The notes beneath the pieces were generated by a model. The model was not told the DNA's origin. It saw only the letters and a list, made by a program, of their open reading frames with translations, and did not search any database. A stretch of DNA of 28,753 nucleotides, taken from a virus. The stretch lies in IMG/VR virus record IMGVR_UViG_3300032287_000961, positions 1 through 28,753 of that record. One strand, written 5' to 3'. The first letter of the stretch is position 1. Each line of letters opens with the position of its first letter. Positions 17,199-23,396 of this stretch are shown in pieces. Position numbers and translations under genes: made by a program.

Positions 17199-19064
17199 CT
17201 ATAAATATTGTGTATGTTGTTCAGCAGCAAGATCATCTAGATTAACTACTGTGCGATTGTATAGCGACCTACGGGTCGCCCAACGGTTTGTCGAATGTTT
17301 CTGAGAGTAATTGCCGTTACGCATCATCTCTTGTGCTCGGATCTCACAGAACCAGAGAGCCATAACAAGGTCGGTTGCGTTCTTAGTGTCAGGCTTCCAA
17401 GTAATCAACTGATTGATTAGAGCCTTAACGTGTTCATTTGATTCATGGTTTGGTAGAGAGATTAGGTTATCTCCATTGTGTTTGCCGTCACGCATACTAC
17501 CAAATAGACCTGACATGGATGCCACACCAAAGTTCGTGTCCCATTTGTTACGACCTGTGAAGTGTTCTCGTAACTGGGTTCCTCGTGAGGAAAGCCATTG
17601 TTTAAGTTCTTCATCTAAGGCGAAAGCCTTCTGGAAGGCGTTAATCTCGATACGCAGTTCCATTGGTACATACTTCAAAACCCAGTCTTCAATCAAAGCG
17701 CGGATTTTTTGAGGGGTAGGATCCACCATGTTATAAGCATCTATGACTAGCCTATTGCCAGATTGACGATCTAAAGCATACATTATTGCTGCGGTCTTGC
17801 CAGACATGGCTGGATCCAGCCCCATTAGGTACACCCACTCGCCAGAGTCAGGATGTCCAGGGGAACCTGGGTTGATAGGTCCCACTTTCCTTGATCGGTT
17901 GATGCAAGCACCAATTGTTCCGATAGGGAAAATTGCGTCTTCTTCTACGTCCTGCTGCTGATAGACCAAAGCCCAAGTTGAGGCTGAGACTTCTCCGCGT
18001 CTAGTATAAAGAGTTGGTCCATCCCATTTAGGATATAGACCATCTTCATCTGGTTCATCTTCACTTCCGTCCCAAGGACGGTCTGCCTTTGCCCAAAGAG
18101 TAACCCAGTCGTTTGCGTTATCGGCAAACTCTAGAACGGCTGGCATAGCCAAGTATGTAAAAGGGGACTTGCCTGAAGTCCAATGGTCAGGGCTTCGGAG
18201 TTCCTTGTAGAAATCTACAGACGATACGCGGGTTCCACAGATGATTAGACTACCCGCACCCAAGCGGGTGATAACCATTTTCTGTAGCCACTCTATCTGG
18301 TCTTCCCACATATGAGCGTTACTAGTTGAAACAACGTCGTCCAAAATAATAAGATCAGCACGAGTACCATAGATTTGTTGACCGACACCCAGCGCCTGAA
18401 CCGTAGGGTCTTTGGCTTCAGAGTCACGTTTAAGATAGATTTGATGTTGGGTCCATTGCTCGGATGATTCTCGCCAGCCTTCAGGTGGACCGTAGATCTG
18501 CTGAAGTTTAGCCCAGCGTGGTTCAGTCAAACGCTGCTTGATGGCGAAAAGAAACTCCATTGCCCGCTTGCGGGTTTGAGACACAATAGCAATCTTGATG
18601 GACGGATCCATACAGATACGGTAAAGGGCATAGTTCACAGTAATGACGGTGGACTTAGCATGCTCAGGTGGCACATTAACTAAAAGGCGTTTCTGGCTAG
18701 AAGGCTCGTAAGTCATGTTGGGGTGCAGCCAAGAAGGCTCGCGCCCCTCAAGAACATCAATCCAAGACTGGTGATGAGGAAAGACCTTAGACTCCAAGAA
18801 CATCTCAGACCACTCGGCAAAAGGCATCTTACCGCCGCCCATAGTGGCTTGGTTCACAATCTGCCCAGCAAGCCGAGAACCCTCAAGATCCGCAGCAAAC
18901 TTCTTATCCCGATACATCCAGTCACGCAAAGTTTGCGGGTTAACCCCAACCACTTTAGCAGCCGAAGGCGCATCCAACCCAGACTCAACCTTCGCTAAAA
19001 TCTGTTCCTTCTGCTCCCTAGTTTGCTTAGCCTTCCAATGCTCAGAACCTTCTTTAAAAGCCAT
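17199..19064 (-). CDS. terL: Terminase large subunit with N-terminal helix-turn-helix
   Basis: A 621-aa packaging motor. Residues about 15-60 form a helix-turn-helix (EQILAKVESGLDAPSAAKVV then GVNPQTLRDWMYRDKKF) like those of small terminases. The ATPase follows: Walker A VPPEHAKST at 131-139, Walker B LIILDD at 238-243, coupling motif CGTR at 276-279. The nuclease domain has acidic residues at D417 (LMGLDPAMSG), E473 (RIEIN) and D565 (TDLVMALWF). No separate small terminase gene was found, so the fused HTH may recognise the packaging site. It is the first gene of the leftward operon, and its promoter must lie in the divergent region. TAGGG lies upstream of the ATG. Confidence 0.95.
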   Translation of the reverse strand: MAFKEGSEHWKAKQTREQKEQILAKVESGLDAPSAAKVVGVNPQTLRDWMYRDKKFAADLEGSRLAGQIVNQATMGGGKMPFAEWSEMFLESKVFPHHQSWIDVLEGREPSWLHPNMTYEPSSQKRLLVNVPPEHAKSTVITVNYALYRICMDPSIKIAIVSQTRKRAMEFLFAIKQRLTEPRWAKLQQIYGPPEGWRESSEQWTQHQIYLKRDSEAKDPTVQALGVGQQIYGTRADLIILDDVVSTSNAHMWEDQIEWLQKMVITRLGAGSLIICGTRVSSVDFYKELRSPDHWTSGKSPFTYLAMPAVLEFADNANDWVTLWAKADRPWDGSEDEPDEDGLYPKWDGPTLYTRRGEVSASTWALVYQQQDVEEDAIFPIGTIGACINRSRKVGPINPGSPGHPDSGEWVYLMGLDPAMSGKTAAIMYALDRQSGNRLVIDAYNMVDPTPQKIRALIEDWVLKYVPMELRIEINAFQKAFALDEELKQWLSSRGTQLREHFTGRNKWDTNFGVASMSGLFGSMRDGKHNGDNLISLPNHESNEHVKALINQLITWKPDTKNATDLVMALWFCEIRAQEMMRNGNYSQKHSTNRWATRRSLYNRTVVNLDDLAAEQHTQYL

Positions 19065-19151
19065 ATACTACATCCCTATAAAACAATCAATAAAACATAC
19101 AAAATAATCATTAATACCCCACCCACTATAGTATTAATAATTATATTATGA

Positions 19152-19170
19152 ACACACCCCAAAGGTGTGT
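19152..19170. repeat. 7-bp inverted repeat ACACACC/GGTGTGT
   Basis: A perfect 7-bp inverted repeat with a 5-nt spacer lies about 90 nt upstream of the terminase start. There is no T-run on either side, so it is more likely an operator or a leader hairpin than an intrinsic terminator. Confidence 0.5.
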
Positions 19171-19298
19171 GAATAATAATAATACATTACACTTAATACT
19201 AATCCGTCCAAGAATAAGTAAACGGACACAATAATAGTAAAATACTTATAAATGTCTGATATAACCCAAAAAAATATAGAATAGACTATACGATAGTA

Positions 19299-19366
19299 CT
19301 TACGCTCCGCATTAAGCACCTAGGGTCAAAGAGCGACCCTGAAGGTGCAATGCTCCGCTCCGTAAG
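19299..19366. other. 68-nt nested stem-loop
   Basis: Four helices nest symmetrically around a 7-nt loop. CTTACG (19299-19304) pairs with CGTAAG (19361-19366), GCATT (19309-19313) with AATGC (19349-19353), GCACC (19316-19320) with GGTGC (19344-19348), and AGGGTC (19322-19327) with GACCCT (19335-19340). That gives 22 Watson-Crick pairs with small internal loops. It is clearly GC-richer than its surroundings and lies between the divergent operons. It could be a small RNA, a leader structure for the rightward transcript, or a replication/packaging signal. Confidence 0.65.
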
Positions 19367-19448
19367 GAACCGCTAAGATTATTTTATGGCTGAGAATAGA
19401 TTCCAATTTACATAACACAATGACCCCATAGTTTATTTAATTAATAGT

Positions 19449-19465
19449 CTCACAGTCTGTTCGCC
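19449..19465 (+). promoter_or_regulatory. Shared upstream motif CTCACAG-N3-GTTCGCC (copy 1)
   Basis: CTCACAG, three bases, then GTTCGCC lies 86 nt before the first early start (19535). The same two half-motifs, with a 4-nt spacer, occur 79 nt before the GTG at 20258. The equal placement suggests a common regulatory or promoter element, but only two copies were seen. Confidence 0.35.
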
Positions 19466-19534
19466 CCATTACTATTTATTGAATCCTTTATCATAGAAGG
19501 GTTCTGAGATTCAGAGTTGAAAGGATATCTCACC

Positions 19535-19819
19535 ATGAGCAATACAACTATTCTAGACCCGTCTATTCAGATTTTCTTGAATGTGTTCGGTACTTTATTG
19601 GTAGCCTTCGGGTGTGTGGGTCTGCTTGCCCTGTACCTTGATTACCGCGCAGGTGTGTTTGTTGAAGTGTCTGTCTGTGAGTCTTGTGCCTTTGAGCCTA
19701 GCCTTCCTGATAGCATCTTCTGTGTTGAGTGTGACGCAGTCGCAAATGATTCTATGGTGTACTGCAGAAACTGCGGTGATACCATTAATGTAGTTGACCC
19801 TTGCTCTTGCTTCTACTAA
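19535..19819 (+). CDS. Membrane-anchored double zinc-ribbon small protein
   Basis: A 94-aa protein that begins MSNTTILDPSIQIFLNVFG, with a single hydrophobic helix at about residues 11-34. After a short linker comes a Cys-rich region containing CESC, CVEC, CRNC and CSC. The paired CxxC units suggest one or two zinc ribbons facing the cytoplasm (orientation inferred). AAAGGA nine bases before the ATG at 19535 selects this start over the in-frame TTG at 19517. It is the first gene of the rightward arm and forms a unit with the next Cys-rich gene, ending at the terminator at 20133. No family was recognised. A role at the host membrane early in infection is possible. Confidence 0.7.
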   Translation: MSNTTILDPSIQIFLNVFGTLLVAFGCVGLLALYLDYRAGVFVEVSVCESCAFEPSLPDSIFCVECDAVANDSMVYCRNCGDTINVVDPCSCFY

Positions 19820-19849
19820 ACAAAGCCTTGTTCACAGAAAGGAACTAAA

Positions 19850-20125
19850 ATGGCTGAATCAGAAACAATGTACTGTTCCAACCGCATCTTCATATGTGGT
19901 CAGGAAGTAGAACACAAAGGGTTATGCAAAGACTGCTTTAGCGAAGTCCCACGCTATGCACTCTATGAATTGCTCGATTCCTTGTTCACTCAGTTTGAAG
20001 CATGGGCTGAGTACCCAGCAAGAACTTGCCCTATCTGTGCAAACAGTACTAGACTTCCTATTTGCAAGGATTGCTACGACACCATCCAATCTATCGGTTC
20101 TAGCAACATCATAGTTACCCGATAA
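19850..20125 (+). CDS. Cys-rich zinc-finger-like small protein
   Basis: A 91-aa protein with two halves. The first contains YCSNRIFICG and GLCKDCF; the second contains RTCPICAN and PICKDCYDTI. Each half supplies four cysteines in a zinc-finger-like spacing. Between them is a helix with aromatic residues (YALYELLDSLFTQFEAWAEY). The ribosome binding site (GAAAGGAAC) is strong. It lies 30 nt after the membrane-anchored zinc-ribbon gene and is followed within 8 nt by an intrinsic terminator. The two Cys-rich neighbours may act together. No family was recognised. Confidence 0.7.
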   Translation: MAESETMYCSNRIFICGQEVEHKGLCKDCFSEVPRYALYELLDSLFTQFEAWAEYPARTCPICANSTRLPICKDCYDTIQSIGSSNIIVTR

Positions 20126-20132
20126 CATCAAG

Positions 20133-20169
20133 TCCCCTTGTGCTTAACTGCACAGGGGGATTTTCTTTT
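20133..20169 (+). terminator. Intrinsic terminator
   Basis: TCCCCTTGTGC pairs with GCACAGGGGGA across a 6-nt loop (11 bp, one G-U), followed by TTTTCTTTT. This is a textbook rho-independent terminator, located 8 nt after the stop of the Cys-rich gene. Confidence 0.92.
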
Positions 20170-20178
20170 GAACCTTCT

Positions 20179-20223
20179 CTCACAGAAGCGTTCGCCGAGT
20201 GCGTCCAACTAGGGACTCGCTCG
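20179..20223 (+). promoter_or_regulatory. Shared upstream motif (copy 2) plus leader hairpin
   Basis: CTCACAG, four bases, then GTTCGCC (20179-20196) repeats the motif at 19449. It runs directly into a hairpin at 20196-20223: an 11-position stem with one mismatch and one G-U, and a 6-nt loop. The unit sits between a terminator and the 20258 gene, so a promoter must be close. The hairpin could be an operator or a 5' mRNA stabiliser. Confidence 0.4.
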
Positions 20224-20257
20224 TTCCAACCTCACAGTTCTATTGAAAGGAAATATC

Positions 20258-20590
20258 GTGAGCGCAAATAATACAATGGTTGCCTTTGGTAAGGTAACAG
20301 CAAATAAGTCAGGCGTTAAGTCTCGTTTGATTCCAGGTACCACCGTTTGGTCAGGTTGGTCAGTTACAGTTCGCGATAGCGAAGTCGCTGAAGGTAAGGA
20401 CGGTTCAGTATATAATCCATTCATCACTCGTATGCTTGTTAAGACTCTTGACAAGAATATCGCAGACAAGTTGATTGAAACTACCGATTCAGACGCTGAG
20501 TTAGTCGGTTACCTTAAGTCAGAAAACTTGGCTAAGAAAGACGAAGCACCTAACTTTGTTCAGTTCTTCTATGTGGTTGATGTAAAATAA
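20258..20590 (+). CDS. Hypothetical early protein in its own transcription unit
   Basis: A 110-aa protein starting at GTG 20258, with GAAAGGAAATATC immediately upstream. An ATG at 20276 is an alternative start without a good ribosome binding site. It has an N-terminal basic part (FGKVTANKSGVKSR), a Trp-containing middle (TTVWSGWSVTVRD), and an acidic helical C-terminal half ending FVQFFYVVDVK. It is flanked by strong terminators on both sides and uses more C-ending codons (TTC, ATC, GAC) and AAG than its neighbours, which hints at high expression. No family was recognised. A small DNA- or host-factor-binding early protein is one possibility. Confidence 0.7.
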   Translation: MSANNTMVAFGKVTANKSGVKSRLIPGTTVWSGWSVTVRDSEVAEGKDGSVYNPFITRMLVKTLDKNIADKLIETTDSDAELVGYLKSENLAKKDEAPNFVQFFYVVDVK

Positions 20591-20596
20591 TTAGTC

Positions 20597-20640
20597 GGGA
20601 GAGAGCCTCTGCCTCGCAGTCAGGCTCTCTCCCTTATTTA
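20597..20640 (+). terminator. Intrinsic terminator
   Basis: GGGAGAGAGCCT pairs perfectly with AGGCTCTCTCCC (12 bp). An inner CTGC/GCAG helix within the loop extends the fold, and TTATTTAT follows. It closes the single-gene unit ahead of it. Confidence 0.9.
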
Positions 20641-20655
20641 TAGATTGGATATGAT

Positions 20656-21078
20656 ATGGAAAAAAATGAGTGGATACCTGACGGATTTCAGGTAGTCGAG
20701 TTGCTAAGAGAACATAGACAAAATCAACAGCAGCAAGGCATATTGTTTGATGATGATGAAACAGCAGAAGCATATGATAAGTTAATCTCTGAAGGTGACC
20801 GTGAGATTATACCAGCAGTTATGCTTGTGTGTGATTTGTTTGGTAATGTAAGGGTGTTAAGCATTACTAAGGTTACTGAGTTAATTGAGTTAGACTTAGT
20901 GCCAGACGGTAGCAATAGTGTTACTGAGAATGAAGGTAGAGACGCTTGGGAATGGTCAAGCAGTCTAGCCGATAGAAGTATTTGGTTAGATAGTAACTAC
21001 GATAAGTTAGATGTAGTTAGTAATAGTTGTACTGAATGCTACATAGAATATAGTTATTCAGGTAAGTGTAATTGCTAG
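20656..21078 (+). CDS. Hypothetical acidic protein with Cys-rich C-terminus
   Basis: A 140-aa acidic protein starting MEKNEWIPDGFQVVELLR, with a GGA ribosome binding site about nine bases upstream. It includes a Gln-rich stretch (HRQNQQQQG), an acidic helical part, a beta-like segment (VMLVCDLFGNVRVLSI), and a C-terminal tail containing CTECYIEYSYSGKCNC. The four C-terminal cysteines could form a small metal site. It is a single-gene unit between two terminators. No family was recognised. Confidence 0.65.
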   Translation: MEKNEWIPDGFQVVELLREHRQNQQQQGILFDDDETAEAYDKLISEGDREIIPAVMLVCDLFGNVRVLSITKVTELIELDLVPDGSNSVTENEGRDAWEWSSSLADRSIWLDSNYDKLDVVSNSCTECYIEYSYSGKCNC

Positions 21079-21082
21079 ACAG

Positions 21083-21119
21083 AAAAGCCCAGGCAACAAG
21101 TTGCTTGGGCTTTTCTTTT
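21083..21119 (+). terminator. Intrinsic terminator
   Basis: AAAAGCCCAGGCAAC pairs with GTTGCTTGGGCTTTT (up to 15 bp with one G-U and a very short loop), followed by CTTTTG. The flanking A and T runs mean it could act in both directions. Confidence 0.92.
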
Positions 21120-21183
21120 GTTGATTGGGGAAGCGTACTACACGCGGTATGAACTATGTCGAATCATTTATGTATAGAGCAGA

Positions 21184-21215
21184 CACGCCCCTTCTTCGTG
21201 CGGGTGCGTGCCCGC
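21184..21215 (+). promoter_or_regulatory. Possible mutually exclusive hairpins in leader
   Basis: CACGCCCC (from 21184) can pair with GGG-T-GCGTG (21202-21210). Alternatively, GCGGG (21200-21204) can pair with CCCGC (21211-21215). The two helices share bases and cannot form together. They lie in a 185-nt gap with no ORF between a terminator and the next gene cluster, upstream of the candidate promoter at 21257. It may be a switch, a remnant, or chance in a GC-rich patch. Confidence 0.3.
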
Positions 21216-21256
21216 TTTAAGATTCTGGTCATTCCCCCCGTATGATCAGATGTACC

Positions 21257-21286
21257 TGGACATGTAGTTAAACTGTCTACTATTAT
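21257..21286 (+). promoter_or_regulatory. Candidate sigma70-type promoter
   Basis: TGGACA (21257-21262) and TATTAT (21281-21286) are separated by 18 nt. Each matches the vegetative consensus at five of six positions. The pair lies right after a terminator-bounded unit and 19 nt before the first ATG of the next cluster, where a promoter is required. Confidence 0.5.
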
Positions 21287-21304
21287 ATATTGAAAGGAAA
21301 AGAT

Positions 21305-21451
21305 ATGTTAAATATGTATAGAGTTGATTTCATTATCAATAAGCGTACATTTTCAACAAGAGCATTAGGTAATGATGAGTTGCTTGTTTTACTTAATGGT
21401 CTTTCAGATAACAAGATTGAGTTCACCGCTAGAAAGGAATACTCAGTATGA
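21305..21451 (+). CDS. 48-aa hypothetical protein
   Basis: A small gene starting MLNMYRVDFIINKRTFSTR and ending with IEFTARKEYSV. GAAAGGAAAAG precedes the ATG, and the stop overlaps the next ATG (ATGA). It looks like a short beta-beta-alpha-beta peptide. It is the first gene of the cluster behind the candidate promoter. No family was recognised. Confidence 0.65.
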   Translation: MLNMYRVDFIINKRTFSTRALGNDELLVLLNGLSDNKIEFTARKEYSV

Positions 21452-21708
21452 GTAAAGCAATTAAAACTACAGTCTATCTACCTATTGAAGTGTATGTTCC
21501 TGAGTCCAGTTATATTGCTGGTATGATTGATGAACATAAGGTTCCAATAGATGTGTTTCAGAAGATGGCTTTAAGTTCTATGCTAGATGTAAGTGTTATT
21601 ACTGATGGCATTCAGGCTGCTTTAGATGTTGCCTGTGCTAGTACTAAGACTGGCAAGGTTGAAGAACATAATGTCCGTTATACTCTAGTCACTAAGGATC
21701 GTGTATGA
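21448..21708 (+). CDS. Hypothetical protein (86 aa)
   Basis: A protein starting MSKAIKTTVYLPIEVYVPES, with a helical middle (DVFQKMALSSMLDVS) and a basic C-terminus (YTLVTKDRV). The ATG overlaps the previous stop (ATGA), with AGAAAGGAA just upstream, and its own stop overlaps the next ATG. Fold and function are unknown. Confidence 0.65.
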   Translation: MSKAIKTTVYLPIEVYVPESSYIAGMIDEHKVPIDVFQKMALSSMLDVSVITDGIQAALDVACASTKTGKVEEHNVRYTLVTKDRV

Positions 21709-21875
21709 TTGAGCAGTGTACTGAGATTGTGTTTAATGGTTTCCATCTGGCAGCGTTGATGTTGTCAGGTGGTATTGGTATCCTATTTGGTATCGTGATT
21801 GGTATCAATAAGGAATATGAAAGGCAAAAAGCCTTAGGCAAAGTTGAAGATATCGAAATCCCAGATTGGTTGTAA
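21705..21875 (+). CDS. 56-aa single-span membrane protein
   Basis: This peptide begins MIEQCTEIVFNGF. A hydrophobic segment at about residues 13-34 (HLAALMLSGGIGILFGIVIG) is followed by a charged tail that ends EIPDWL. A GxxxG-like pattern in the membrane helix could drive dimerisation. It shares ATGA with the preceding stop. A holin is possible by topology, but the early-region location does not support it. Confidence 0.6.
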   Translation: MIEQCTEIVFNGFHLAALMLSGGIGILFGIVIGINKEYERQKALGKVEDIEIPDWL

Positions 21876-21876
21876 T

Positions 21877-22317
21877 ATGTTTGAAGTTAATATGTCTAGT
21901 TTTAAAACTAAAGGTGATATGCAAGGTTGCCCTGCTGAAGGTCCACGTCAGTTGACTCAGGCTTTCTTTGATGTGCCTGGTCGTGTGATTATTATTGGTA
22001 TTAATATGGCTACCGATACTGTTAGTAATTATTATAATCATCATATAGATAATGGTGTTCTTATTGGTATGGGTAAGGATGAGATTGTTGATGTGATAGA
22101 TAATCTTAGAGAAGATATTCATACTGATTGCGTTATGATTCTTGTTCGTAGTAATGATTGGCTAGGTAAGGCTGAGTCTATTGGTATCTTTGACCCTAAG
22201 ACTAAGCATTATATTATTGATGAGATCAATGAAGTTGATGGTCGTGGTAAGTCTATGCTATGTGATAGTGAAGCATGCTGCGGTGAAGATGGCTGGGATA
22301 TTAAGTCGTGGATGTAG
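21877..22317 (+). CDS. Small DUF4192-like protein
   Basis: A 146-aa protein. The N-terminal half carries AFFDVPGRVIIIGINMATD. The middle holds alternating helix and strand (DEIVDVIDNLREDIHTDC, VMILVRSN). The C-terminus has DGRGKSMLCDSEACCGEDGW. The DGR...LC-D-x-x-CC...G signature matches the end of DUF4192 proteins, a family largely confined to Actinobacteria. This copy is much shorter than host homologues. Function is unknown. It starts two bases after the membrane-protein stop; an ATG five codons downstream is the alternative. The match is from memory of the motif and has not been searched. Confidence 0.6.
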   Translation: MFEVNMSSFKTKGDMQGCPAEGPRQLTQAFFDVPGRVIIIGINMATDTVSNYYNHHIDNGVLIGMGKDEIVDVIDNLREDIHTDCVMILVRSNDWLGKAESIGIFDPKTKHYIIDEINEVDGRGKSMLCDSEACCGEDGWDIKSWM

Positions 22318-22538
22318 ATAGAAAACCTTTAGGTGTATACGCATATGTATTTAAAGAGAAGACTGATGTTCAGTTTCCTCTTAACGTATACTACTCTGCT
22401 TATGACAAACAAACTGGTGAGTATCTTTATGGTGCATTTAATTTTAGAGATATGTCAATGTATTTAATGAATAACTATTCATCTGTAGTGTATATGAGTG
22501 ATAATGATAGGTGGGTTTCAAGTGTTGGACATAAATAA
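22308..22538 (+). CDS. Hypothetical protein (76 aa)
   Basis: A GTG start overlaps the end of the DUF4192-like gene. The protein begins (V)DVDRKPLGVYAYVFKEK and is rich in Tyr, Asp and Asn (NVYYSAYDKQTGEYLYG), probably beta-rich. No ATG in frame is available near the start. No family was recognised. Confidence 0.55.
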   Translation: MDVDRKPLGVYAYVFKEKTDVQFPLNVYYSAYDKQTGEYLYGAFNFRDMSMYLMNNYSSVVYMSDNDRWVSSVGHK

Positions 22539-22665
22539 GTTTATTCTTGGTGCTCTTATGGAATATAATAAAGAGAGTGACCCTGTCAAGAAGACAGAGT
22601 TATATCAACAAACAATGAGCGTGCTCCGCGCTAGCGGGAGCGCACGCTCTCAAGAAGGGAAATAA
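22522..22665 (+). CDS. Possible 47-aa peptide
   Basis: A frame with GTG at 22522 or TTG at 22525 reads (VL)DINKFILGALMEYNKES and continues to TAA at 22663. It begins inside the previous gene and fills a gap that would otherwise be empty. The C-terminal part is encoded by a GC-rich hairpin (22617-22649) and reads LRASGSARSQEGK, which is unlike its neighbours. The gene is plausible because GGTGGG lies upstream, but the hairpin could mean the region is regulatory RNA. Confidence 0.35.
   Translation: MLDINKFILGALMEYNKESDPVKKTELYQQTMSVLRASGSARSQEGK
22617..22649 (+). other. GC-rich hairpin in AT-rich surroundings
   Basis: GAGCGTGC pairs with GCACGCTC (8 bp), and inside it TCCGC pairs with GCGGGA around a GCTA loop with a bulge. 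No T-run follows. It lies 19 nt before the ATG of the next gene, so it may stabilise or insulate the downstream message. Confidence 0.55.
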
Positions 22666-22667
22666 AT

Positions 22668-22892
22668 ATGTATACAGATTCTACATTTAGTACTAGTAAA
22701 GATGATAAGGCTAGTGACTATAACGTTCATATTGATATGACAAGTGATGGTGGAAAAATGTTTATTCAATTAAAGAATAAAGATTATAGTCATTCACTTA
22801 ATCTTTTTCTTAGCAAAGATGTTGCTGATGATTTGGCTTGGCGTATACAAAATGTATTACGTGGCATAGAAATTGAGACAACTAATGAGTAA
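22668..22892 (+). CDS. Hypothetical protein (74 aa)
   Basis: A protein starting MYTDSTFSTSKDDKASDYNV with GAAGGGA upstream. The core, FIQLKNKDYSHSLNLFLS then DVADDLAWRIQNVLRG, reads as two strands followed by a helix. The stop overlaps the next gene's start region by 8 nt. No family was recognised. Confidence 0.65.
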   Translation: MYTDSTFSTSKDDKASDYNVHIDMTSDGGKMFIQLKNKDYSHSLNLFLSKDVADDLAWRIQNVLRGIEIETTNE

Positions 22893-23115
22893 TACATATC
22901 ATGTAAGTGTTGATGTTGTTATTGTTGCTGATTCTTTTGAAGAAGCAGTTGCTAAGTATGATGCTAGTGATTTCTTTATTGATGGACATTCATTTGATGC
23001 GGCTAATGGTGATACTTTGTATGACCAAGAACAGTATGTTCGTGATTGCTGGGTGCTAAATCAAACACCTGATTGGACAGAGATTAAAGATCCAGATGGA
23101 GATGATTATAAGTGA
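22885..23115 (+). CDS. Hypothetical acidic protein (76 aa)
   Basis: A protein starting MSNTYHVSVDVVIVADSFEE. The opening strands and the EEAVAKYDAS helix suggest a small alpha/beta fold similar to the C-terminal half of the 28385 gene product (IVEADSLDHAREAFDNY). The acidic C-terminus ends with DPDGDDYK. The ATG at 22885 is preferred over the upstream in-frame TTG at 22873. The gene overlaps both neighbours by a few bases. Confidence 0.65.
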   Translation: MSNTYHVSVDVVIVADSFEEAVAKYDASDFFIDGHSFDAANGDTLYDQEQYVRDCWVLNQTPDWTEIKDPDGDDYK

Positions 23116-23396
23116 TTATTACTAGAATATTAGAACGTAAGTATGATGTAATTCAATGCGTTAAGATGCGTGAAGATGAACTCCAAGCGTTTCTTATGCG
23201 ACAAAAGGTTGAGCGAGTAGATCAATTAACTAAAAAAGATTGGGAAGATATCTGGGCATCATTAGAAGAGTCAGAAGAAGACGACTTTACTGAACGAGTA
23301 TATGATCCAACTCTTGATGATTGGTTTGGTAACTATGATTATAAAGATAATGTTAAAGAATATCGATATAAAGAAAAGGAAAATAATAATGAGTGA
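23112..23396 (+). CDS. Hypothetical acidic helical protein (94 aa)
   Basis: A GTG at 23112 overlaps the previous TGA (GTGA). The protein has a basic N-terminus (IITRILERKYDVIQCVKMRE), a helical middle, and an acidic stretch (LEESEEDDFTERVYDPTLDD) with many aromatic residues. The last bases overlap the next gene's ATG. No family was recognised. Confidence 0.6.
   Translation: MIITRILERKYDVIQCVKMREDELQAFLMRQKVERVDQLTKKDWEDIWASLEESEEDDFTERVYDPTLDDWFGNYDYKDNVKEYRYKEKENNNE

Larger units (their letters stand above)
19065..19534. other. Divergent intergenic control region
   Basis: These 470 nt separate the leftward late operon from the rightward early genes and contain no convincing ORF. Most of it is AT-rich. 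It holds a 7-bp inverted repeat (19152-19170), a large nested stem-loop (19299-19366) preceded by a small one (19285-19297, ACTAT-ACG-ATAGT), a CTCACAG/GTTCGCC motif shared with the next promoter region, and a TCTGA-GAT-TCAGA inverted repeat (19503-19515) just before the first early start. Promoters for both directions must lie here. I see several A/T-rich -10-like hexamers but no -10/-35 pair strong enough to commit to. A replication origin is also possible. Confidence 0.6.

Noticed and set aside
19118-19135. T7-promoter-like string on the minus strand (TAATACTATAGTGGG)
   Set aside because: It lacks the central part of the T7-type consensus and no phage RNA polymerase gene is visible here. 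An ordinary -10 element is as likely.
21120-21304. Possible tRNA in the leader gap
   Set aside because: Some T-loop-like bases exist, but I could not build an acceptor stem plus anticodon arm.
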